Shown here in pieces: positions 16,727 through 24,695 of a DNA stretch of 63,401 nt (positions are counted from its first letter, which is position 1; every line of letters starts with the position of its first letter). Source of the DNA: Blautia sp. (GTDB lineage: Bacteria > Bacillota > Clostridia > Lachnospirales > Lachnospiraceae). The notes under the pieces were generated by a model, which worked only from the letters and a program-made list of their open reading frames with translations, was not told where the DNA came from and searched no databases. Location: assembly GCA_017475035.1 (NCBI GenBank), contig JAFVGK010000064.1:1-63401 (forward strand), in the 5' to 3' direction. A program made the position numbers and the translations under genes.

Positions 16727-18445
16727 ATGGAGAAAAACTTTAACCATTCGCTGGACATCCGCAGACGAGTGCTGATTGTTGATGATGAATATGTGAACCG
16801 GATGTTGATTGCAAATATTCTGGAGGCTTCCGGCGCTTTTGACATTTCCTTTGCGGAGGACGGCCAGGAAGCCCTCGAGATCCTGAAGGAAAATGTGTAT
16901 GCATTTTCTCTGATTCTTCTTGATCTCCTGATGCCGCGGATGAGCGGCGCGGAGTTTCTGGAGAGATATAAGGGAGACGAGGAGCTTTCGAGGATCCCTG
17001 TGATTGTCATGACATCGGAGAAAAAACGTGAGGCAGAGAGCATTCAGCAGGGTGCGATCGACTTTATCACAAAACCTTTTGGTGATCCTACCGTTGTGAT
17101 GGCCAGGGTGAACCGCATTATTGAGCTGTCTGAGGACAGGCGGATGATTCAGTCTGCTTCCGAGGACAATCTGACCGGCCTTTATACGAAAGATTTCTTT
17201 TTTGAATATGTAGAACAGATGGAACGGGCAGATCCGGACCGGACTATGGACGCGCTGGTCCTGAATGTGGATCATTTTCATCTGGTGAATGAGCTTTTCG
17301 GCAGGAAATTCGGAGATCTGGTTCTTCGCCGGATCGCGGAGACGCTGAATCTGTTTGTGAACAGCAATTACGGGATTGCCTGCAGAAGCGAAGCGGATAC
17401 CTTCTATGCTTATTGTCGGCATCGCGAAGATTATACGGAGATTGCGCAGCAGATCAGTGAAAGCCTTGCGGATCTTTCGCAGTCCCGGCGGTTCCGTGTC
17501 CGGGTCGGGCTTTATCCGCGGGTGGATAAGTCCGTGGGCAAGGAAAGGTGGTATGATCGGGCAAAGCAGGCGTGTGACGGGATTAAGGATGATTACACAC
17601 GGGACATAGGCACGTATGATTCGCTTATGCTTGAAAAATCCCTGTATCAGGAGCGCCTGACGAATGAGATTGACGATTCGATCGCAAATAAGCATTTTAT
17701 CGTTTATTATCAGCCGAAATATGACATTACAGGGGAGACGCCCAGACTCGTCAGCGCGGAAGCCCTGGTACGGTGGCGCCATCCTGAGCTGGGGATGATC
17801 AGCCCGGGAGATTTCATTCCTGTTTTTGAGAAGAACGGGCTGATCCAGACCCTGGATCATTATGTCTGGAATGAGGCTGCCCGGCAGATCCGCCTTTGGA
17901 AGGAAAAATACGGCGTGACGCTGCCGGTTTCCGTAAACGTTTCGCGGATCGATATTTATGATGCTCAATTTGAGCAGAAGCTGGATGCGATTCTGGCGGA
18001 GAATGGCCTGAAGTCAAAGGATTATATGATTGAGATCACAGAGACAGCCTACTCGGATAACGGTATCCAGCTGATCGAGGTAGCGGATCGTCTGAGAAAA
18101 AGAGGATTCAGCATTGAGCTGGATGATTTCGGTTCCGGCTATTCATCTATGAATATGATCGCGGAGCTTCCGATCGACGTGCTGAAGATGGATATGCGTT
18201 TTGTCCGCAATATGATGCGTGACGAAAAAAGCAGGAAGCTGGTGGGGATCGTGATGGATATCGCGAAATTCCTGAACGTGCCGGTTGTGGCTGAGGGCGT
18301 GGAGGACGAAGCACAGTATCGCGTCCTGAAGGAGATGGGCTGCGCGGTTATCCAGGGTTACTATTTTTCCCGCCCGCTGCCTCCTGAGGAGTTTGAAAAG
18401 AGGATTGAGGAGCAGCTGGAGATGGACGCCCGGGCGCTTAAATAA
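16727..18445 (+). CDS. Response regulator with degenerate GGDEF and intact EAL domain (c-di-GMP phosphodiesterase)
   Basis: 572 residues from the ATG at 16727 (GGAAGG at 16709-16714). The receiver domain (about 12-135) has VLIVDDE, the phospho-accepting Asp in LILLDLLMP, VMTSE and the KPF lysine. A GGDEF-fold domain follows (NLTGLYTKDFFFEYVEQ), but where GGDEF is expected it reads RSEADTF, so cyclase activity is not expected. The EAL domain (about 312-560) keeps EALVRW, VNVSR, EITETAY, LDDFGSGYSS, LKMD, AEGVE and QGYYFSRPL, which together carry the metal-binding and catalytic residues. It should hydrolyse cyclic di-GMP when phosphorylated. The Hpt gene downstream suggests a phosphorelay. Cyclic di-GMP often controls attachment, which fits the adhesin-rich surroundings, but that link is inference. 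Confidence 0.92.
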   Translation: MEKNFNHSLDIRRRVLIVDDEYVNRMLIANILEASGAFDISFAEDGQEALEILKENVYAFSLILLDLLMPRMSGAEFLERYKGDEELSRIPVIVMTSEKKREAESIQQGAIDFITKPFGDPTVVMARVNRIIELSEDRRMIQSASEDNLTGLYTKDFFFEYVEQMERADPDRTMDALVLNVDHFHLVNELFGRKFGDLVLRRIAETLNLFVNSNYGIACRSEADTFYAYCRHREDYTEIAQQISESLADLSQSRRFRVRVGLYPRVDKSVGKERWYDRAKQACDGIKDDYTRDIGTYDSLMLEKSLYQERLTNEIDDSIANKHFIVYYQPKYDITGETPRLVSAEALVRWRHPELGMISPGDFIPVFEKNGLIQTLDHYVWNEAARQIRLWKEKYGVTLPVSVNVSRIDIYDAQFEQKLDAILAENGLKSKDYMIEITETAYSDNGIQLIEVADRLRKRGFSIELDDFGSGYSSMNMIAELPIDVLKMDMRFVRNMMRDEKSRKLVGIVMDIAKFLNVPVVAEGVEDEAQYRVLKEMGCAVIQGYYFSRPLPPEEFEKRIEEQLEMDARALK

Positions 18446-18489
18446 CGGTTTGCTGTTTTGGCTGATTCCGGTTTAATGGAGGAAGCAGC

Positions 18490-18525
18490 ATGTCGGAAAC
18501 AAAAGAAAGACCGGGAGTAGTTTAG
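18490..18525 (+). other. 11-codon reading frame with its own ribosome site
   Basis: ATG at 18490 follows AATGGAGGAAGCAGC and encodes MSETKERPGVV before TAG. The same ribosome-site context (TATGGAGGAAGTGCT) precedes the Hpt gene 60 bases later. A six-base-pair hairpin (ACCGGG / CCCGGT, 18509-18530) overlaps its end. It may be a leader peptide, a gene remnant or chance. Confidence 0.3.
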
Positions 18526-18550
18526 CCCGGTACATTATGGAGGAAGTGCT

Positions 18551-18895
18551 ATGCTGACAATAGACGGATTGAAAACATTTGGGGCGAACACAGAGGAAGG
18601 GCTGCAGCGCTGCATGGGCTTTGAGGCCTTGTATCTGAAGCTGGTAAAGACGATTCCGGAGGAAAAGCATTTTGGCATGCTGAAGGATGCTCTGGCGGTT
18701 CATGACCTGGACGCTGCTTTTGAAGCGGTTCATGCGCTGAAAGGGGTTTTGGGAAATCTTTCCCTTACGCCGCTTTATGATTTATCTGTGGAGATGACGG
18801 AGCATCTGCGTGTCAAGGATGAGGCGAACTGCCAGGAGCTGTTGGAGAAGATGTTTGAGAAAAAGGCGGAGCTGGAGGCTCTGTGCGCGGAGTAA
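18551..18895 (+). CDS. Hpt-domain phosphotransfer protein
   Basis: 114 residues, all helical. The block AFEAVHALKGVLGNLSL near residues 58-74 is the histidine phosphotransfer motif (HxLKGxxxxLG), with His63 as the probable phosphorylated residue. Stand-alone Hpt proteins pass phosphate between receiver domains, and this one probably serves the REC-GGDEF-EAL protein encoded just upstream (105 bases apart, same strand). No histidine kinase is encoded in the window, so the phosphate donor is elsewhere. A GC-rich terminator follows. Confidence 0.88.
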   Translation: MLTIDGLKTFGANTEEGLQRCMGFEALYLKLVKTIPEEKHFGMLKDALAVHDLDAAFEAVHALKGVLGNLSLTPLYDLSVEMTEHLRVKDEANCQELLEKMFEKKAELEALCAE

Positions 18896-18917
18896 GGGCC
18901 GCGGGGAATAAAAAAGT

Positions 18918-18937
18918 AAGGCGGCTTCAGCCGCCTT
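18918..18937 (+). terminator. Terminator after the Hpt gene
   Basis: Stem AAGGCGGCT / AGCCGCCTT with a TC turn, preceded by A5 and followed by TATTCC. It is compact and GC-rich, with a short T tract. Confidence 0.75.
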
Positions 18938-18996
18938 TATTCCTTTGCAGGTCGTTTGAGTTTATCCGCAGGGGAAATTAAAACAGATAAACAAAT

Positions 18997-19021
18997 AAAA
19001 AAAGAGCTTTTCAGCTCTTTT
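18997..19021 (-). terminator. Terminator of the tRNA-Leu gene
   Basis: Read on the minus strand, stem AAAAGAGC / GCTCTTTT with a six-base loop, then further T residues, starting four bases after the tRNA end. Confidence 0.88.
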
Positions 19022-19025
19022 ATAA

Positions 19026-19108
19026 TGCCGGCGGTGGGACTTGAACCCACACGTGGTTGCCCACAACAGATTTTGAGTCTGCCTCGTCTGCCATTCCGAC
19101 ACGCCGGC
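19026..19108 (-). tRNA. tRNA-Leu (anticodon CAA)
   Basis: 83 bases with a long variable arm, as in class II tRNAs. The acceptor stem GCCGGCG pairs with CGCCGGC, followed by discriminator A. The anticodon loop CTCAAAA gives CAA (19073-19075 on the plus strand). No encoded CCA. Confidence 0.95.
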
Positions 19109-19225
19109 TTTTTAAATGCAAGGTGTAGTATAGCACAGGTTCTGGGGGTTTGCAAGTGTTTTTTCATACCGTCGTTTGGTTTTCAGGGATAAGGCAACTG
19201 TTCAGGGGGGTGTGATAAAGTGACG

Positions 19226-19343
19226 CTCGGCTTCGGGGCTTACGCAGGCTCCCGGATCGGTGTCAGTCTCGTCAATTATTTTTCAAATGCTTCGCTCATT
19301 GTGACATCGATCCGGGAGCCCTCTTGAGGGGCATGAGCCGAGC
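19226..19343. repeat. Large imperfect palindrome in the intergenic region
   Basis: The arms GCTCGGCT...GGCTCCCGGATCG...TGTCA (from 19226) face TGACA...CGATCCGGGAGCC...GAGCCGAGC (to 19343) and enclose a loop of about 40 bases. The block AAGTGACGCTCGGCTT that begins at the left end recurs near 19415, so a partial second copy follows. It could be a palindromic repetitive element or a structured RNA. Confidence 0.6.
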
Positions 19344-19786
19344 TGGATTACGAAAAAGCCGATATGGGATTTGGAATGCTGAATCCTTATAACAGGTTAT
19401 GGGTACAGATGTTAAAGTGACGCTCGGCTTTGGGGGGGGCAAGGGCTGCTGGATGGATGTTGCATTTGTTGGGAAGGGAATTAATATCTGGCGATCTCCT
19501 GATTCACTTCATCTCATGAGCATCACGTGTACATCATGCACAAAGATATGTGCTTCTTTCCCGGAGTTTTTGTGATATATGAAATTGTGTAATTTTTGTG
19601 TAGCGTTTGATTTTCTTTGAGGACTGTGCTATACTTGTAACAAAATGTTAATATTTTAAAAGGCATTGCTGCCGGAGCGGAGTCATCTGGCCTGGCGTGA
19701 GGGGCGCGGGGTGGTGATGTACGCGGTCACGGCGGGCAGTGCTGCAATTCATATTATTAAATTTTTATTATTAGGAGGAGTATAAA
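19344..19786 (+). other. Intergenic leader of the acidic surface-protein gene
   Basis: No gene is seen. It contains the partial repeat at about 19415-19436, a promoter at 19607-19635 and a GC-rich transcribed leader. In that leader ATTGC at about 19664 can pair with GCAAT near 19747, closing a hairpin of about 85 bases just before the ribosome site TTAGGAGGAG. Confidence 0.45.
19607..19635 (+). promoter_or_regulatory. Promoter of the acidic surface-protein gene
   Basis: TTGATT (19607-19612), a 17-base spacer and TATACT (19630-19635). The 11-mer ATTTTTGTGTA just upstream (19592-19602) is also found in the promoter of the 4611-residue surface protein (37541-37551). Confidence 0.6.
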
Positions 19787-22700
19787 ATGCGGAAAAGGAA
19801 AATCCTTGCCTTGCTTATGGCGGGGGTATTGACGTTGTCGTTGTCTTCAGGGCAGCTCTTTGCAGATGAAGGTCTTTTTTTCGCAAGTGATGCTGCAGGT
19901 GAAGGTGATGATTCCAGTGATGATTCCGGAGATTTCGTCGTCTATGAGGTTCCCGATGATCAGACGATCTATGATGGGGAGGATTATTCGGATGACGGAT
20001 GGGATTTCGGTTCCGATGAGCTGCCGCCCGGTCAGCAGGAGGAAGGGGAGGATTCCGAAGGCGACGCTGAAGGCGATGTTGAGGGTGAAGGCGACGTCGA
20101 GGGCGAAGGCGATGGTGAGGGAAATGATTATGAAGGCGAGAATGACGAGAGTCAGATCGAATATGGTGAGGATGAATACGGCGGCGAAGTGATCGTCGAC
20201 GGCGGTGAAGATGATGGTGAGAGGCCGGATGTAGGCCTTGAGGAGGAAGACTTTTTCACCGGAGATGAGGGAGAAGGTCAGATCCCGGTTCCTTCCGATG
20301 ACAGTGAGGAGGGATATCAGGATGTGGCGGAGCTCCCGGAGGAAGAAGAGACGGAAGCTCCTGTGATCCAGACGGAGGCTCCTGTTGTGGAGACGACGAC
20401 TGAGGCTACGACAGAAGCCCGTGTAGAAACCACGACGGTTGTGGAGAGCACGACCGAGGCTACGACGGAGTCTCTGGATCAGGTAGGCAAGGGTGATGAA
20501 TCCAAGCCTGTCCATGTGGTCGAGATCGAAGAGGGGACAGAAGAGGGTGAATTGTCGACGGTTACGGTCATCGCTTCTTATGATTCCCTGCAGGATGCGA
20601 TTGCGGCAAACACCTCCAGCTCTGAGGTCGTGATCTTTTTATATACGGATTTTATTGAGATTGACTCGACGGTTGGGATTCCTTCCGGCATGACTGTCCG
20701 GATCTGCCCGGGTGTTGATACGATTACGATCGACCGTGCCAGCGGGTATATGGGTGATCTGTTTGATGTTTCCGGCACCCTGATTTTTGACGAGGGACAG
20801 ACGATCAACGAGTTTATCGGAGAGGATGGCGATCCGGAACCTTTCGCCGATGCCATTACGATTACCGGAGAGGGTCAGGAGGATGCAACGGGCTCTTTGA
20901 TCCGGGTAAGCAATGGTGACCTTGTCCTTGGCGGCGGCGTTATGATAAACAGTGCTGATACCAGCTCAAAGGGCAGTGCGGTTTATATTTCGGAGGCTGC
21001 GGGTTCCGTTACCTTTGAGTCCTGTGAGATTTCCTCAAATTACAGCAGTGATGAGACCGGCGGGGCTGTTTACGTTGCCGGTTCCCAGACGATTGATGTC
21101 GGAGGCTCGCTGATTTTTGTCGAAAGTAATCTTAATGGAGGCTCGGGAGGAGCGGATATCGTATTTGCGAAACCGGGACCGAAGCTGAATATTACTTCGT
21201 CTCTGGATGAGTCAGAGGATGACCCGACCGGAGCCAGGAGGGCAAAACACCTGTCCAGAGTCGGCGACGGCGAGGAGGAAGGCGGCGGTGGCGCCGTTCT
21301 TCATGTTGTCCTGGAGACAGGCGAGGAGGACGGCGTCCAGGTCGTAACGGCTGATTCGGAAGAACTGCTGAAAAGCGGCCTGAAGCATATTGTATATGAT
21401 AATGAGCAGTATACGCTGACCATGGAGGGGTATCTGGGATATTTAAAGGATCCGAACCTTACCCCGACCCCGACTCCGGCAGTGACGGCTACTGTGACTC
21501 CGACGGTTACGCCTGCCGGCACGGTAACGCCGACCGTTACTCCCGGCGGGACCGTTACGCCGACGGTTACGCCTGGCGGAACCGTGACGCCGACACCGAC
21601 ACCGATCGTCCCGCCGGTATCGGATTCCTATGTGGACGGTCTGAGCGAGTTGATTCTTCCGAATAAGGTGTATAAATTTACGGCTCATGGAGCAGGGCAG
21701 AACAATACGAATCCGAATATCGGAGACGGCAAATGGGAGCCGGCATTCTGGTCTACCACCAGAACGCCCACCACGGCCCAGAGGCATACAGACTGGCAGC
21801 TTTCGATCACCCCGAATTATAAGCAGAAGCAGGAATATCAGTTCTATGTATTCTTTGAACTGTGCCATTGGGGAGTGACGGACGACAATAAACTGGCGTG
21901 GATTCCGTCAGGCCAGTATGGGTATATTATCAAGACCTTTAAGACGGGCACCTGGGCTACTACTCCAACCCCGACGTTCACGCCGACCCCGGCTGTTGCG
22001 ACGAATACGCCGACGCCGACGCCGGGCGTTGCGACGAGTACGCCGACTCCGACGCCTGTGGTTGTGACAGACACGCCGACGCCGACTCCGTTTGTCCCGA
22101 CGCCGACTCCGTTTGTTCCGACACCGACCCCGTTTGTTCCGACTCCGACTCCGTTTGTTCCGACACCAACTCCGTTTGTCCCGACGCCTACACCGGCCAG
22201 ACAGGCCTATATCCCGGAAGTATCGGAGTGTTATGTGACAGGCTTTGAAGAACCGTTGGAGTTCCGTCCGAATGTGTTCTATGATTTTGAAGCGCATGGA
22301 GCCAGCGCAGCGGATAAGTATCCGACTCTGGTTGACGGTGACGGCAGATGGGTTCCGGCATATTGGTCGATGAAGACGTCAGGCGGCAAGCAGGAGACGA
22401 CCTGGAAGATTGGCCATCAGAATGGTATTAACGCAACCGCGGAATATACGATGTATATTTTCTTCCGTCTGTATACCTGGGGCAATTCACAATGGAACCG
22501 CACAGAGACGATTCAGTACATTCCGGCAACCTTTAAGTCTGTAGCCTATTCGGCCACGACGCCGACAAACTCACCCGTGAATCCGACCAGAGGCGCGAAC
22601 CCCGGTTATGATGATGACGATATGTCCGGTGACGGTACGAATACGAACAGCGGATCGAACAGCAATACGTCGAGCAGCCGTACATCCTCCGGTTCGCAGA

Positions 22701-22945
22701 CTACGACCTACACAACACCGGCGACGACGACGAGCTATCGTTATGTGGATACCGACGGTGACGGTGTCGCAGATTCTTATGTGGCAGTGACGCAGGCGAT
22801 CACGCCGGGCGGGACACCGGGAGCAGCGGCTGCGGCGAGAAACGCGGCTACCGCGGATGATTCCCCGATCGGCACGATGCTGATGCTGGCGGCACTTTCC
22901 GCTTTGCTCGCTTCCTTTGCGATGATTCGCAGACGCAGAGGGTAA
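19787..22945 (+). CDS. Acidic wall- or membrane-attached surface protein with PTPT linkers
   Basis: 1052 residues. The signal peptide is MRKRKILALLMAGVLTLSLS with SGQLFA after it. A very acidic Gly/Asp/Glu stretch runs to about residue 190 (repeats such as GDVEGEGDGEG), then TTEATTEA segments. Residues about 240-520 resemble a right-handed beta-helix (LVLGGGVMINSADTS, GGAVYVAGSQTID), as in parallel-beta-helix adhesins. Two homologous domains follow (about 613-721 and 808-914; each has KFTAHGA or DFEAHGA and an aromatic PAFWS or PAYWSM), separated by Pro-Thr linkers. The C-terminus has a hydrophobic segment, LMLAALSALLASFAMIRRRRG, preceded by DDSPIGT instead of LPxTG. It could be an unusual sorting signal or a simple membrane tail. 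No homolog is recognised as a whole. Confidence 0.82.
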   Translation: MRKRKILALLMAGVLTLSLSSGQLFADEGLFFASDAAGEGDDSSDDSGDFVVYEVPDDQTIYDGEDYSDDGWDFGSDELPPGQQEEGEDSEGDAEGDVEGEGDVEGEGDGEGNDYEGENDESQIEYGEDEYGGEVIVDGGEDDGERPDVGLEEEDFFTGDEGEGQIPVPSDDSEEGYQDVAELPEEEETEAPVIQTEAPVVETTTEATTEARVETTTVVESTTEATTESLDQVGKGDESKPVHVVEIEEGTEEGELSTVTVIASYDSLQDAIAANTSSSEVVIFLYTDFIEIDSTVGIPSGMTVRICPGVDTITIDRASGYMGDLFDVSGTLIFDEGQTINEFIGEDGDPEPFADAITITGEGQEDATGSLIRVSNGDLVLGGGVMINSADTSSKGSAVYISEAAGSVTFESCEISSNYSSDETGGAVYVAGSQTIDVGGSLIFVESNLNGGSGGADIVFAKPGPKLNITSSLDESEDDPTGARRAKHLSRVGDGEEEGGGGAVLHVVLETGEEDGVQVVTADSEELLKSGLKHIVYDNEQYTLTMEGYLGYLKDPNLTPTPTPAVTATVTPTVTPAGTVTPTVTPGGTVTPTVTPGGTVTPTPTPIVPPVSDSYVDGLSELILPNKVYKFTAHGAGQNNTNPNIGDGKWEPAFWSTTRTPTTAQRHTDWQLSITPNYKQKQEYQFYVFFELCHWGVTDDNKLAWIPSGQYGYIIKTFKTGTWATTPTPTFTPTPAVATNTPTPTPGVATSTPTPTPVVVTDTPTPTPFVPTPTPFVPTPTPFVPTPTPFVPTPTPFVPTPTPARQAYIPEVSECYVTGFEEPLEFRPNVFYDFEAHGASAADKYPTLVDGDGRWVPAYWSMKTSGGKQETTWKIGHQNGINATAEYTMYIFFRLYTWGNSQWNRTETIQYIPATFKSVAYSATTPTNSPVNPTRGANPGYDDDDMSGDGTNTNSGSNSNTSSSRTSSGSQTTTYTTPATTTSYRYVDTDGDGVADSYVAVTQAITPGGTPGAAAAARNAATADDSPIGTMLMLAALSALLASFAMIRRRRG
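21480..22195 (+). repeat. Pro-Thr tandem repeat tracts inside the surface-protein gene
   Basis: Two arrays are present: a 30-base unit encoding GTVTPTVTPG, about three copies near 21515-21600, and a 21-base unit encoding PTPTPFV, about six copies near 22083-22190. These are in-frame minisatellites likely to vary in copy number between strains. Confidence 0.88.
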
Positions 22946-23026
22946 GAGACAGATATTACGGAAGCATGATGAAAGCCATTTGGCTTGTCTGATGTTTCCG
23001 GCAGAAAATTGATTGTTCTTCATCTG

Positions 23027-23058
23027 AAAACAACCCCAAAGTTCTTTGGGGTTGTTTT
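23027..23058 (+). terminator. Terminator after the acidic surface-protein gene
   Basis: Near-perfect stem AAAACAACCCCAAAG / CTTTGGGGTTGTTTT around a two-base turn. The symmetrical flanks could act in both directions. Confidence 0.92.
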
Positions 23059-23110
23059 CGTGCATGGCAGAAGGCTGCATAGAAGAAGCGTATATCTCAG
23101 AAGGCTATAT

Positions 23111-23154
23111 AGCAGAAAGTTCAATAGCAGAAAGTTCAACAGCAGAAAGTTCAG
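23111..23154 (+). repeat. 15-bp tandem repeat upstream of miaB
   Basis: AGCAGAAAGTTCAAT occurs almost three times (23111-23125, 23126-23140, 23141-23154). A looser copy, GAAGGCT.TAT.AG, is duplicated just before it. The tract lies between the terminator and the miaB start. Confidence 0.85.
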
Positions 23155-23205
23155 AAAAATAATCCCTTATGTTTGACGTATGGGAGAAGGATTTATGACG
23201 GGTTT

Positions 23206-24654
23206 ATGAAAACAGAAGATAAAAGTTTTGATTTTGATCTGATGGCGCCGGCTCCCCAGACGGAACCGGAACGTCAATATTATTTTATGGCAAAGCTTCG
23301 GGAGAAGATTTTTGCCCTGGAGGCAATTCAAAAACAGCCTCCGACTTATTTTCTGGAAACCTTTGGCTGTCAGATGAATGAAAAGCAGTCCGAGGTGGTT
23401 GCCGGGATTCTGGATGAAGTGGGGTTTGTCCGCACAGACAGCGAGGAGAAGGCGGATGTCGTCCTTTTTAATACCTGCACGGTCCGGGAAAACGCGAACA
23501 TGAAGGTGTATGGGCGGCTGGGACTGATCAAGCATCATAAGAAAAGCCATCCCTCCAAGAGAATCGTTCTTTTTGGCTGTATGATGCAGGAGCAGGAGGA
23601 AGCGGAACGGATCCGCACACAATACCCGTTTGTGGATCTGGTTTTTGGCACCCATAATAATTACCAGTTCGCCGAGCTGTATTATAAGATGCTGGAGAGG
23701 GACGCCCAGCTGATCGAGATCTGGCAGGAACCGAGAGGAATCGTGGAGGAGCTGCCCAGTGAGAGGAACTATTCTTTTAAGGCCGGCGTAAACATTATGT
23801 ATGGCTGCAATAATTTCTGCAGCTATTGCATCGTTCCCTATGTGAGGGGGAGAGAGAGAAGCCGGGAGCCGGCGGCGATTCTCCGGGAGGTTGAGAAGCT
23901 TTCTGCCGAGGGCGTTACGGAGGTGATGCTTCTGGGACAGAATGTCAATTCCTATGGCAAAACCTTGCCTCAAAAGGTTAGTTTTGCCGAACTCATGCGG
24001 GAAGTGGAAAAGGTGGAGGGCATTCACAGACTTCGTTTTATGACCTCTCACCCGAAGGATCTTTCCGATGAGCTCATTGCGTATCTGGCAGAAAGCAGGA
24101 AATGCTGCCATCATCTGCATCTGCCTGTTCAGTCGGGCAGCAGCAGGGTTCTGAAGGATATGAACCGGCACTATGACAAGGAGCAATACCTGGAGCTGGT
24201 CCGAAAGATCCGGGAGGCGGTGCCCGATATCTCATTGACTTCGGATATCATGGTTGGCTATCCCGGGGAAACCGAAGAGGATTTTCAGGAAACGATGGAC
24301 GTGGTGCGCAAGGCGCAGTACGACACGGCCTTTACTTTTATTTATTCCCGGCGCGCAGGTACCCCTGCGGCGAAGCGGGAGGATCAGATTCCCGAGGCTG
24401 TGGTGCAGGACCGCTTCGACAGGCTTCTGGCGCTGGTGCAGGAGGTGGGGAGGGAGCGTTCTTCCCGCTTTACCGGGACGGTACAGGAAGTGTTGGTGGA
24501 GACAGAGAGTAAGGAGAAAGGAATCTTTACGGGGAGAACACAGTATAATCTCCTGGCGCATTTTCCTGCGTCAGCTCAGATGCTGGGAAAATATGTCCGG
24601 GTGCGTCTTTCCGAGTGTAAAGGTTTTTATTATCTGGGAGAATTGGCTGAATAA
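23206..24654 (+). CDS. miaB: tRNA-2-methylthio-N6-dimethylallyladenosine synthase MiaB
   Basis: 482 residues from the ATG at 23206; a TTG at 23173 would add 11 non-conserved residues. MiaB is a radical-SAM enzyme that adds a methylthio group to i6A37 of tRNAs reading UNN codons. Three N-terminal cysteines (FGCQMNE, FNTCTVREN, FGCMMQE) bind the auxiliary cluster. YGCNNFCSYCIVPYVRGRE carries the CxxxCxxC radical-SAM motif. A TRAM-like segment (GTVQEVLVETESKEKG to FYYLGEL) ends the protein. It heads the run miaB-mutS-mutL-miaA, and MiaA, which makes its substrate, is the fourth gene. The start has only a distant GAGAAGG site. Confidence 0.96.
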   Translation: MKTEDKSFDFDLMAPAPQTEPERQYYFMAKLREKIFALEAIQKQPPTYFLETFGCQMNEKQSEVVAGILDEVGFVRTDSEEKADVVLFNTCTVRENANMKVYGRLGLIKHHKKSHPSKRIVLFGCMMQEQEEAERIRTQYPFVDLVFGTHNNYQFAELYYKMLERDAQLIEIWQEPRGIVEELPSERNYSFKAGVNIMYGCNNFCSYCIVPYVRGRERSREPAAILREVEKLSAEGVTEVMLLGQNVNSYGKTLPQKVSFAELMREVEKVEGIHRLRFMTSHPKDLSDELIAYLAESRKCCHHLHLPVQSGSSRVLKDMNRHYDKEQYLELVRKIREAVPDISLTSDIMVGYPGETEEDFQETMDVVRKAQYDTAFTFIYSRRAGTPAAKREDQIPEAVVQDRFDRLLALVQEVGRERSSRFTGTVQEVLVETESKEKGIFTGRTQYNLLAHFPASAQMLGKYVRVRLSECKGFYYLGELAE

Positions 24655-24695
24655 AGGATTCTTATGATAAATCTTGAGATAAGGACGGTATCCAT

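Noticed and set aside
19660-19760. Cyclic di-GMP riboswitch before the acidic surface-protein gene
   Set aside because: The GC-rich leader can fold, but conserved GEMM landmarks are not visible. A covariance-model search would be needed.
23180-23209. Mini reading frames (ATG at 23180 or 23195) overlapping the miaB start
   Set aside because: They are only 4-9 codons long, and conservation favours the miaB ATG at 23206. Translational coupling is possible but unsupported.
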